The notes under the pieces: generated by a model
The model's input: only the letters and a program-made list of their open reading frames with translations
What the model was told of the DNA's origin: nothing
The model's database searches: none
Assembly: GCA_025965775.1 (NCBI GenBank)
Contig: JAOPWG010000006.1
Location: 1 to 6,020 of the forward strand
DNA length: 6,020 bases
Source of the DNA: Modestobacter sp.
GTDB taxonomy: Bacteria > Actinomycetota > Actinomycetes > Mycobacteriales > Geodermatophilaceae
Direction of reading: 5' to 3'
Program-made: the position numbers and the translations under genes
Part shown: in pieces, positions 1-5,850 of the stretch
Numbering within the stretch: position 1 is the first letter of the stretch
Layout: the number at the start of each line of letters is the position of its first letter

Positions 1-958
1 CGGAGCCGAGGGCGCGCTGACCGCGCTGGCCGACTCGCTCGCCCGGGCCGTGGCCGAGCGGGACGCGCTGGCGGAGGCACGCACCGGCCGGGAGGCGCAG
101 CTGCTCGTCGTCCGCGCCCAGGTGCGGGAGCACACCGCCGAGCTGGACCGGCTCACCGACGAGGTGCACCGCGACGAGGTCGCCCGCGCCGAGCAGCGGC
201 TGCGGATCGAGGCGCTGGAGGCCCGGGCGGCCGAGGAGTACGGCGTCGACCTGCCCACCCTGGTCGCCGAGTACGGCCCGGCGGTGGCGGGATTCGACCG
301 GACCACCCAGGAGCGGCGGGCCGCCCGTGCGGAGCGGGACCTCGCCACGCTCGGCAGCGTGAACCCGCTGGCGCTGGAGGAGTTCGCGGCCCTGGAGGAA
401 CGCCACACCTTCCTGGCCACCCAGCTGGAGGACCTCAAGGCCACCCGGCGGGACCTGCTCACCGTCGTCCGCGAGGTCGACGCCCGCATCCACGAGGTCT
501 TCGCCGCGGCCTTCGCCGACACGCAGCGGGAGTTCGCGCAGGTCTTCGCCACGCTGTTCCCGGGCGGGGAGGGGCGGATCTTCCTCACCGACCCCGACAA
601 CCTGCTCACCACCGGGGTGGAGGTCGAGGCGCGGCCCCCGGGCAAGAAGGTGAAGCGGCTGTCGCTGCTGTCCGGCGGGGAGCGCTCGCTGACCGCCGTC
701 GCGCTGCTGGTGGCGATCTTCCGGGCCCGGCCGTCGCCGTTCTACGTGCTCGACGAGGTCGAGGCCGCGCTGGACGACGTCAACCTGGGCCGGCTGCTCA
801 CGCTGGTCGAGCAGCTCCGCGACACCTCACAGCTGATCGTCATCACCCACCAGAAGCGGACGATGGAGATCGCCGACGCCCTCTACGGGGTCAGCATGCG
901 CGGCGACGGCATCACCGGGGTGATCAGCCAGCGGCTGCGTGAGCCCGACGTCGCCTGA
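1..958 (+). CDS. smc: Chromosome segregation/condensation ATPase Smc, C-terminal part (5' end outside window)
   Basis: Smc dimers fold and separate chromosomes with the ScpA/ScpB partners, using ATP bound between two head domains. The reading frame is open from base 2 to the TGA at 956-958, so about 318 residues are visible (numbered from base 2). Residues 1 to about 115 are an Ala/Glu/Arg-rich coiled coil, the arm returning to the head. They are followed by the conserved LGSVNPLALEEF segment at residue 117 and a second short coil. The C-terminal ATPase lobe then shows the ABC signature LSGGE (residues 223-227) and Walker B FYVLDEVEAALDD (from 247, with D251 and E252). The switch segment VITHQKRTM and a typical ISQRL tail follow. 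The N-terminal lobe with Walker A, and the hinge, lie upstream of the window. The GTG at 50 is internal and is not the start. The family assignment is very secure; nothing looks broken. Confidence 0.97.
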   Translation, partial: GAEGALTALADSLARAVAERDALAEARTGREAQLLVVRAQVREHTAELDRLTDEVHRDEVARAEQRLRIEALEARAAEEYGVDLPTLVAEYGPAVAGFDRTTQERRAARAERDLATLGSVNPLALEEFAALEERHTFLATQLEDLKATRRDLLTVVREVDARIHEVFAAAFADTQREFAQVFATLFPGGEGRIFLTDPDNLLTTGVEVEARPPGKKVKRLSLLSGGERSLTAVALLVAIFRARPSPFYVLDEVEAALDDVNLGRLLTLVEQLRDTSQLIVITHQKRTMEIADALYGVSMRGDGITGVISQRLREPDVA

Positions 959-975
959 CAGTGAGGCTGTAGGCG
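952..975. terminator. Hairpin in the convergent smc/EEP gap, possible bidirectional terminator
   Basis: CGCCT (952-956) plus ACAG (958-961) pair with CTGT (967-970) plus AGGCG (971-975). This gives a 9-base-pair stem with one bulged G (957) and a 5-base loop (TGAGG). The stem starts inside the last smc codons and ends six bases before the stop of the minus-strand EEP gene, so it sits where transcripts from both sides should end. It has no T-tract on either side, so it would be the tail-less type often proposed in high-GC Actinobacteria. The structure is read directly from the sequence; the terminator role is inferred from position. Confidence 0.45.
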
Positions 976-980
976 CCGGG

Positions 981-1745
981 TCACACGCCGGTGCGGACCG
1001 TCAGGTCCACCAGCAGCGGGTGGTGGTCGGAGCAGGCGGAACCGTCGAGGACCTCGGCGGCGGTGACCGTCACCCCCGCGGAGACCCAGACCTGGTCGAT
1101 CCGGGCGTGCGGGTGGCGGGCCGGGTGCGTGCGGCCCTCGTCGCGGTGCAGCGACCAGCGCCGGGACTGGTCCGAGCGCGCCTGGGCCAGCTGCCAGGCG
1201 TCGGTGAACCGCTCCCGCAGGACGTCGAGCTCCGGGGCTCCGGCCTCGGCGTTGAGGTCGCCGACCAGGACACCGGTCTCCATCGGCTCGGTGTGCAGCT
1301 CCGCGACCGCCGCGGCCTGAGCGGCCCGGTCCTGTGCCGACCGGGAGCTCAGGTGGGTGGTCGTGACCCACAGCGCGCCGCCGTCGAGCTCCACCAGGGC
1401 GCGCAGCGCGCTGCGCGGCTCGCCGTCTCCCGGGAGCGGGTGCACGTCGCTGACGAGGAGTGGCAGCCGGGACAGCAGCGCATTGCCGTACTGCCGCGCC
1501 TCGTCGCCGGCGCCCGGCTCGTCGATCGCCGGCCCCCAGGCCAGCTGCATGTCCAGCGCCCGGGACAGCAGCAGCGCCTGGTCGACGCCCTCGCTGCGCG
1601 GCCCGTAGTGCCGGTCGACCTCCTGCAGGCAGATGACGTCGGCGTCGGTCCCCGCCAGCAGCCGGGCCAGCCGCGGCAGGTCGTGCCGACCGTCCTCGCC
1701 CACCCCGTGGTGGACGTTGAAGGTCAGCAGGCGCACCGGGATCAC
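981..1745 (-). CDS. Endonuclease/exonuclease/phosphatase (EEP) superfamily metal-dependent hydrolase
   Basis: This 254-residue protein belongs to the EEP fold (the DNase I, exonuclease III and sphingomyelinase group), which hydrolyses phosphoester bonds with Mg2+ or a similar metal. The motifs are in the right order: LLTFNVHHG with metal-site N10, DVICLQEVD with catalytic E42, GNALLSRLPL at 87-96, THLSSRS with H131, GDLNAE with D163 and N165, RIDQVWVS from 215, and the C-terminal SDHHP with general-base-type H241/H242. The whole length is one domain with no signal peptide or membrane segment, so it is probably cytoplasmic. I chose the GTG at 1745-1743 because it overlaps the TGA of the upstream phosphoesterase gene (GTGA), implying translational coupling. 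A second GTG at 1736 is possible. Neither start has a good Shine-Dalgarno sequence, as expected for coupling. The substrate (nucleic acid, lipid head group or inositol phosphate) cannot be told from sequence. Confidence 0.88.
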   Translation of the reverse strand: MIPVRLLTFNVHHGVGEDGRHDLPRLARLLAGTDADVICLQEVDRHYGPRSEGVDQALLLSRALDMQLAWGPAIDEPGAGDEARQYGNALLSRLPLLVSDVHPLPGDGEPRSALRALVELDGGALWVTTTHLSSRSAQDRAAQAAAVAELHTEPMETGVLVGDLNAEAGAPELDVLRERFTDAWQLAQARSDQSRRWSLHRDEGRTHPARHPHARIDQVWVSAGVTVTAAEVLDGSACSDHHPLLVDLTVRTGV

Positions 1746-3403
1746 GACAGATGAGTATCGAGCACCTGATCGAAGTGCGGGCGCTGCTGGTCGTCGCGGC
1801 TGGTGGCGAACAGCCGGAACCGGGCGTCGCGGCCGTCCAGGACCAGCACTCCCAGCTCGTTGCCGAAGAAGGGGCCGGCCTGCTTCTGCCACGCCAACTG
1901 GGTCGGCGCCACCCGGGCCAGTCGGCCGATGGTCCGGGTGATCGCCCGCGCCCAGCGGCTCCACCCCACCTTGAAGCCGATCTCGATGGCGTGCGGGGCC
2001 TGGTTGTGCAGCGGGGAGACGGTCAGCTGGTGCACCCGGCTGCCGAGCCCGCCGGGGCGGACCAGCTCGGCCGCGTAGGCATGGTGCACGTCCCCGGACA
2101 GCACCAGGGCGGTCGCCGGTGGCGTGCCGAAGTCGCCGCGGGCGGCCGCGACCAGGGTGCGCCCGAGCCGTTCGAAGGACTGCCCGAACGCGGCCCAGTG
2201 CTCGAGGTCGGCGGCCTGGCGGAGCTTCTCGGCCAGCCGACCCAGTGGGCGGCCCGCGTGCCGGGTGGCCAGGGTCTCGTCCCACCGCTCGATGTCGTGG
2301 ATGGCGTGCGGCAGCAGCCAGGGGAGCGAGGTACCGATCAGCAGATGGTCCACCCCGTCCGCGACCGCCTGCTGCACAGCGTCGTCGACCCAGGCGAACT
2401 CGTCGTCGTCGAGCATCTTCCGGTCGTCCTCCGTGAGCACCCGGCCGGCCCGGCTGTCGACCATGACCAGCCGTGCGGAGCCCCAGTGCCGGACGTAGCT
2501 CCAACGCACCGACTCCGGTTCCTCGTCGGCGGCCCGGGCCATCTCGTCCAGCATCGGCCCGGCGTCGTCGGAGCCGTCGTCCCGGGTGGTGATCGCCTGC
2601 CACGTGGTGTTCTCGGCGAGCTCGCGGGGTGAGAGGTTGCCCAGGTGCTGGTAGACCCAGTAGCTGGTCAGCCCGCCGCGGATCCGTCGCTGCCACCAGT
2701 CGGTGTGCGTCACCTGGGCCCGCCAGGTGGCCGAGGTGTTCCAGTCGTCGATCATCTCGTGGTCGTCGAAGACCATCGAGGACGGGATCGTCGACATCAG
2801 CCAGCGCACCTGCGGGTCGCCCCAGGACTCCGCGTAGAGCCGGGTGTACTCCTCGAAGTCCGCCGCCTGGGCTCCCGGCGCCGCGTCCAGGTCGCGGTGG
2901 GTGGCCATCCACCGCGCGGTCGCCGGGGTCACCTCGTCGGCGTAGACCTGGTCCCCGAGCAGCACGAGCGCATCGGGCCACTCGTCCTCCGGCGTCGAGG
3001 CGATCTGCCGGGCGTAGCTGTCCAGCGCGTCCGGCGGGATGCCGTCCCGGACGTCGGCGGACGTCGGTGTGGCGTACCGGCAGGACCCGAAGGCCAACCG
3101 GAAGGGACCCGGGCGCCCGACGGTGCGGATCCGGCTGGGCGGGAAAGCGGAGTGCGGCTGGGGCCAGACCCGGTGCCCGTCCAGGTGGACCTCGTAGGGC
3201 GTGCTGCTGCCGGGCTCCAGGCCCTCCACCACGACCAGGGCGTAGTGGTGGCCGTGCACGCAGAACGTCCGCGCGGTCCGGTCCAGCACGGTCACCTCGC
3301 ACGCCCGGTCGGTCTCCACCCAGACCGTGGCCGAGACGGGGTCGACATGCCGCAACGCGGGACCGAGCAGGAGGAGGGGCCGGGGGCCGGCGGTCACGGG
3401 CAT
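1742..3403 (-). CDS. PhoD-like alkaline phosphatase/phosphodiesterase, apparently cytoplasmic
   Basis: This 553-residue protein is a PhoD-family calcineurin-like metallophosphoesterase, which cleaves phosphate mono- or diesters. An N-terminal beta-rich PhoD_N-like region comes first (residues about 8-95, including ATVWVETD). The catalytic core then shows FGSCRYA (105-111; in Bacillus subtilis PhoD, as I recall, the Cys of this motif binds iron), LLGDQVYADE (148-157), the strongly diagnostic VFDDHEMIDDWN (211-222), and SGDVHH (436-441) followed by an HNQAPH segment. All expected metal ligands appear present. Secreted PhoD proteins carry a twin-arginine signal peptide; none is visible here, so a cytoplasmic location is inferred. 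The ATG at 3403-3401 precedes MPVTAGPRPLLLLGPA, which aligns with the usual domain start; only a weak GGCAGG lies upstream. The gene is first in an operon with the EEP gene (4-base overlap) and divergent from ftsY. I leave the symbol blank because the family holds several specificities. Confidence 0.9.
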   Translation of the reverse strand: MPVTAGPRPLLLLGPALRHVDPVSATVWVETDRACEVTVLDRTARTFCVHGHHYALVVVEGLEPGSSTPYEVHLDGHRVWPQPHSAFPPSRIRTVGRPGPFRLAFGSCRYATPTSADVRDGIPPDALDSYARQIASTPEDEWPDALVLLGDQVYADEVTPATARWMATHRDLDAAPGAQAADFEEYTRLYAESWGDPQVRWLMSTIPSSMVFDDHEMIDDWNTSATWRAQVTHTDWWQRRIRGGLTSYWVYQHLGNLSPRELAENTTWQAITTRDDGSDDAGPMLDEMARAADEEPESVRWSYVRHWGSARLVMVDSRAGRVLTEDDRKMLDDDEFAWVDDAVQQAVADGVDHLLIGTSLPWLLPHAIHDIERWDETLATRHAGRPLGRLAEKLRQAADLEHWAAFGQSFERLGRTLVAAARGDFGTPPATALVLSGDVHHAYAAELVRPGGLGSRVHQLTVSPLHNQAPHAIEIGFKVGWSRWARAITRTIGRLARVAPTQLAWQKQAGPFFGNELGVLVLDGRDARFRLFATSRDDQQRPHFDQVLDTHLS

Positions 3404-3412
3404 GAGCGACAG

Positions 3413-3442
3413 CCTGCCCGACGACCGGCCCCACCGGGCAGG
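3413..3442. promoter_or_regulatory. Inverted repeat in the divergent phosphoesterase/ftsY promoter gap
   Basis: CCTGCCCG (3413-3420) and CGGGCAGG (3435-3442) are perfect 8-base inverted arms separated by 14 bases. They lie in the 84-base gap between the divergent phosphoesterase and ftsY starts, only 10 bases upstream of the phosphoesterase ATG. The layout would suit a dimeric repressor site or a 5'-leader hairpin of the phosphoesterase transcript. I see no convincing -35/-10 pair in the gap. The arms are seen directly; function is inferred, and chance is possible in such GC-rich DNA. Confidence 0.3.
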
Positions 3443-3472
3443 ACGTCGACCAGCCCGGAGTGGGCGGGGACT

Positions 3473-3477
3473 GGGAG
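3473..3477 (+). promoter_or_regulatory. Ribosome binding site of ftsY
   Basis: GGGAG lies 10 bases before the ATG at 3488. It supports that start, which also gives a proper N-terminal membrane segment. The open frame continues far upstream only because stop codons are rare at this GC content. Confidence 0.6.
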
Positions 3478-3487
3478 ACTGCACGCC

Positions 3488-4723
3488 ATGGAGTTCGTGC
3501 TGATCGCGATCGCGATCCTCGTCGTGGCCCTGCTGGCCGGGATCGGTCTGCTGGTGGGCCGGGGACGCCGGACGACCCGGCTGGACTCCGACGCCGCGGC
3601 CGGTACGACGCTCACCCGGCCGCGGCCGCCCCAGCCCACCGACACCGCGCCCCCCGAGGCGTCCGGCGCCACCGCGGCCGACCAGTACCAGGCGCCTCCG
3701 GCGCCGCCCGAGGCCCCGGTGGAGGGCCCGGTGGAGGGCCCGGTGGAGTTGCCCCCGGCCGAGCCGGAGCCGGGCCTGGTCGTCGAGATGCCACCGCCCT
3801 CGGCCGGACGGCTGGTGCGGCTGCGTTCCCGGCTGGCCCGCTCGCAGTCCTCGCTGGGCCGGGGCCTGCTGACCGTGCTGTCCCGGGAGAAGCTGACCGA
3901 GGACGACTGGGAAGAGGTCGAGGAGACCCTGCTGGCCGCTGACGTCGGCATCGCGGCCACCACCGAGATCGTGCAGCGGCTGCGCACCCAGAGCCTCGTG
4001 CTGGCCACCGCCACCGGCGCCGACCTGCGGGCGCTGGTCGTGCGGGAGCTGACCGCCGTCCTCGGGCCGGACCTGGACCGGACCCTGGCCACCGACCGGC
4101 ACGCCGGCCGGCCGGCCGTCGTGCTGGTGGTCGGGGTCAACGGAGCGGGCAAGACGACGACGGTCGGCAAGATCGCCCGGGTGCTGGTGGGTGACGGCAA
4201 GAGCGTCGTCCTGGGCGCCGCCGACACCTTCCGGGCGGCCGCGGCCGACCAGTTGGAGACGTGGGGCGAGCGGGTCGGCGTGCTCACCGTGCGCGGCCGG
4301 GAGGGCGGCGACCCGGCGTCGGTGGCCTTCGAGGCGGTGCGCACCGGCACCGAGGCCGAGGTGGACGCCGTCATCGTCGACACCGCCGGCCGGCTGCACA
4401 CCAAGTCCGGGCTGATGGACGAACTGGGCAAGATCAAGCGGGTGGTGGAGAAGCAGGCGCCGGTGGGCGAGGTGCTGCTGGTGCTGGACGCGACCACCGG
4501 GCAGAACGGCGTCGTCCAGGCCCGGGTGTTCACCGAGGCGGTGCACGTGACCGGGATCGTGCTGACCAAGCTCGACGGCACGGCCAAGGGCGGCATCGTC
4601 GTCTCCGTGCAGCGCGAGCTCGGCATCCCGGTGAAGCTCGTCGGCCTGGGGGAGGGGCCCGACGACCTGGCGCCCTTCGAGCCCGAGGCCTTCGCCGAGG
4701 CGCTCGTGGGAACGGCGGACTAG
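3488..4723 (+). CDS. ftsY: Signal recognition particle receptor FtsY
   Basis: FtsY is the membrane-side GTPase that docks Ffh-ribosome complexes so that membrane proteins are inserted during translation. This one has 411 residues. Residues 3-24 are a hydrophobic helix followed by RGRRTTR, so it is probably anchored directly in the membrane, as is usual for actinobacterial FtsY and unlike E. coli. Residues about 32-108 are an acidic Pro/Ala/Glu linker containing a PVEGPVEGPVE repeat (77-87). The N domain follows from about 112 (LSREKLTEDDWEEVEETLLAADVG region). G-domain motifs are intact: G1 GVNGAGKTTT (216-225), DTFRAA (246-251), G3 DTAGR (298-302), G4 TKLDGTAKGG (360-369) and the closing GLGEGPDDLAPFEP from 386. 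Ffh lacks this anchor and has a C-terminal M domain, absent here, so FtsY is the right call. The gene is divergent from the phosphoesterase operon and convergent with the next gene, leaving only seven bases between the stops. Confidence 0.97.
   Translation: MEFVLIAIAILVVALLAGIGLLVGRGRRTTRLDSDAAAGTTLTRPRPPQPTDTAPPEASGATAADQYQAPPAPPEAPVEGPVEGPVELPPAEPEPGLVVEMPPPSAGRLVRLRSRLARSQSSLGRGLLTVLSREKLTEDDWEEVEETLLAADVGIAATTEIVQRLRTQSLVLATATGADLRALVVRELTAVLGPDLDRTLATDRHAGRPAVVLVVGVNGAGKTTTVGKIARVLVGDGKSVVLGAADTFRAAAADQLETWGERVGVLTVRGREGGDPASVAFEAVRTGTEAEVDAVIVDTAGRLHTKSGLMDELGKIKRVVEKQAPVGEVLLVLDATTGQNGVVQARVFTEAVHVTGIVLTKLDGTAKGGIVVSVQRELGIPVKLVGLGEGPDDLAPFEPEAFAEALVGTAD
3715..3748 (+). repeat. 12-base tandem repeat inside the ftsY linker
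   Basis: The unit CCCGGTGGAGGG occurs twice perfectly (3715-3726 and 3727-3738), then again for ten bases. The unit is a multiple of three, so it adds four-residue PVEG steps to the acidic linker without breaking the frame. Such tracts vary in length by slippage, and the linker tolerates this. Confidence 0.85.
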
Positions 4724-4730
4724 CCCCCTC

Positions 4731-5507
4731 CTAGCGGCAGACCGGCACCGCGAAGTCGGTGTTGTGCAGGGTGGGTGCGCCAGGCACGTCACCGTTCATG
4801 AACGAGTTGGCCGGAGACCAGCGGCCGGCCCACTGACCCGAGTCGATCAGGTACCAGAACCCGTCCGGTGTGACGCTGGGGAGGCTCGGTGCGTAGTAGC
4901 GGCAGCGCACCTGCACGGTGGTGTTCGGTGGGATGCCCTGGGCGTTGTCCTGGAGGGTGCGGGGATCGGCGAAGGTGTTGGCCCCGATGCTGCCGGTGGT
5001 CTCGGCGAGGAGCGTGCCGTCGCCGGTGCTCGGCAGCGGGACCGTGATCGCTGCGCCGTCGTCCGGGCGCTGCAGGACGAAGGTGCCGACCACGGCGGCG
5101 ACCGCGACGACCGCCGCGGCCAGTGCCCACGCCGGTCGCCGCCGTCGCCACCGGGCCGGCTCGTCCAGGTCGGGCTCGGGCACCTCGGGCGCGGGTACGT
5201 CCCCGGTCCGAGCCGGCTCGGGCTGGCTCCGTCCGCAGGTCTCGACCAGGCGGGGGACACCGGCTCCCTCGGGGTAGCCCTCGACGTGCTCCATGGCCCA
5301 GGCGTCGAGATCCCGCACGGCACCGGTCACCGCGTTCCGCGGGTACCGGCCATTGCTCCAGTTGTCCAGCGTCCGGGCGCTGACCCGGTTCTCCGACGCT
5401 CGCGCGAGCTGGTCCCGTCCCCCCAGCGCGTTGACCAACCAGGTCACCTGCCGGACGAAAGGGTCGAGTGAGCGGGTCTCGTCCCCGTCCCGGGCAGTGC
5501 TCGTCAT
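4731..5507 (-). CDS. Single-pass membrane protein with cytoplasmic HTH-like domain and two-cysteine outer domain
   Basis: I do not recognise a named family for this 258-residue protein. Residues about 15-75 look like a small helix-turn-helix domain, with SARTLDNWSNGRYPRN (43-58) as probable recognition helix, so DNA binding is plausible. Residues 94-118 are a Pro/Glu-rich linker. RWRRRR (119-124) then precedes a hydrophobic helix at about 126-145. The arginine-rich inner flank predicts the N terminus in the cytoplasm and residues 148-258 outside. The outer domain has two cysteines, C202 and C257, likely a disulfide, around a Trp/Tyr-rich core (DGFWYLIDSGQW, SPANSFMNGD) that resembles a small beta or SH3-like module. 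The overall plan is that of RodZ or a membrane-bound one-component sensor; this is inference. The ATG at 5507-5505 is preceded by GGGGGA at 5516-5511. An in-frame TTG at 5552 lacks support. The gene converges on ftsY and diverges from the ammonium transporter gene. Confidence 0.8.
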   Translation of the reverse strand: MTSTARDGDETRSLDPFVRQVTWLVNALGGRDQLARASENRVSARTLDNWSNGRYPRNAVTGAVRDLDAWAMEHVEGYPEGAGVPRLVETCGRSQPEPARTGDVPAPEVPEPDLDEPARWRRRRPAWALAAAVVAVAAVVGTFVLQRPDDGAAITVPLPSTGDGTLLAETTGSIGANTFADPRTLQDNAQGIPPNTTVQVRCRYYAPSLPSVTPDGFWYLIDSGQWAGRWSPANSFMNGDVPGAPTLHNTDFAVPVCR

Positions 5508-5510
5508 GCG

Positions 5511-5516
5511 TCCCCC
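5511..5516 (-). promoter_or_regulatory. Ribosome binding site of the HTH-membrane gene
   Basis: Read on the minus strand, GGGGGA is followed by CGC and then ATG. Spacing is short, but the purine run is the best in the area and favours the ATG at 5507 over the upstream in-frame TTG at 5552. Confidence 0.5.
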
Positions 5517-5540
5517 GTGCGGCAGCTGGTACGTCGGCGC

Positions 5541-5555
5541 AACGTAACGCAAACG
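5541..5555. promoter_or_regulatory. Triple AACG motif and possible -10 upstream of the HTH-membrane gene
   Basis: AACG occurs three times in fifteen bases (5541-5544, 5546-5549, 5552-5555), 34-48 bases upstream of the ATG of the minus-strand gene. On the minus strand the same segment contains TACGTT, which fits a TAnnnT -10 element, but no matching -35 is seen. A cluster of short direct repeats overlapping a promoter could be an operator, perhaps for the HTH protein itself. This is speculative. Confidence 0.2.
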
Positions 5556-5630
5556 GCGCTTTTCGGAGAGACCCAGCGCTGCCTACCTGCACATTCTCTA
5601 CGAGCGCTCCGTGCCCCCCTGCTCCCGGGA

Positions 5631-5660
5631 CGCGGGGCGCGGGCCTGGGGCGCGGGGCGC
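5631..5660 (+). repeat. GC-rich direct repeat
   Basis: CGCGGGGCGC occurs at 5631-5640 and again at 5651-5660, with a G-rich ten-base spacer, giving a 20-base period (about two helical turns). The repeat is exact. No function is assigned. Confidence 0.7.
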
Positions 5661-5752
5661 TTTGGGGGACGGCCATGCGCCGGCCTGGTAAGGCGCCCGG
5701 ACGGGGCTACCCAGCGGTCGTCGCGGGCGACGCAACAGGACTGGAACACAAG

Positions 5753-5825
5753 GTGCCGACACGCGGCGCTGAGTTCACAGCTGCGAAACACGTCCGCGCG
5801 CCCCTCGGAAACACGGTGTCGGCAC
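5753..5825. repeat. Widely spaced 10-base inverted repeat upstream of amt
   Basis: GTGCCGACAC (5753-5762) and GTGTCGGCAC (5816-5825) are exact reverse complements, 53 bases apart. They flank the possible GlnR half-site. The arms could be paired operator sites or ends of a folded leader. A match of this length is not very unlikely by chance among all pairs in a 428-base GC-rich region. Confidence 0.4.
5774..5789 (+). promoter_or_regulatory. Possible GlnR binding half-site upstream of amt
   Basis: TTCAC, six bases, then GAAAC matches one a-b half of the Streptomyces GlnR consensus (gTnAC-n6-GaAAC) except for the first G. It also fits the shorter AC-n9-AC form described for mycobacteria. A second GAAAC lies at 5808-5812, 23 bases on rather than the ideal 22, but lacks its partner. 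amtB is a classical GlnR target in Actinobacteria, which raises the prior. Still, the motif is short and degenerate. Confidence 0.3.
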
Positions 5826-5850
5826 GGTGGTCACCGCGTCGCCGACCTCC

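Noticed and set aside
939..1754. A 271-codon plus-strand open frame opposite the EEP gene.
   Set aside because: Its composition is that of an antisense shadow (Val/Gly/Arg/Gln-rich), while the opposite strand carries all EEP catalytic motifs.
1751..2632. A 293-codon plus-strand open frame opposite the phosphoesterase gene.
   Set aside because: It is a mirror frame of a well-supported gene, with no domain and no credible ribosome binding site.
981..3434. A single 817-residue open frame on the minus strand that seems to fuse a long N-terminal region to the EEP protein.
   Set aside because: Only the part after 1745 encodes a recognisable protein. The rest is the phosphoesterase gene read in the wrong frame and gives Arg/Pro/Gly-rich nonsense, while the other frame holds all PhoD motifs.
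2645..3487. Upstream extension of the ftsY frame on the plus strand across the phosphoesterase gene.
   Set aside because: It is open only because stops are rare at this GC content. The ATG at 3488 has a ribosome binding site and starts the expected membrane helix.
4744..4759. CACCG-loop-CGGTG near the end of ftsY as a terminator.
   Set aside because: The stem is only five base pairs, lies inside the coding end of the opposing gene and has no T-tract.
3404..4792. An upstream extension of the phosphoesterase frame, antisense to ftsY, making a protein of more than 1000 residues.
   Set aside because: The extension is His/Gly/Arg-rich with no motif and runs antisense to a certain gene. The ATG at 3403 gives the usual family N terminus.
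4764..5471. A 235-codon plus-strand open frame opposite the HTH-membrane gene.
   Set aside because: The minus strand has a ribosome binding site, a membrane helix and an ordered domain layout. The plus frame has none of these.
5508..5552. TTG start 45 bases upstream for the HTH-membrane protein.
   Set aside because: There is no Shine-Dalgarno sequence before it, and the added residues cover the likely promoter. The ATG at 5507 follows GGGGGA.
5790..5812. A complete four-part GlnR box.
   Set aside because: The second GAAAC is one base off register and no gTnAC-like partner is found at the required distance, so only a half-site is proposed.
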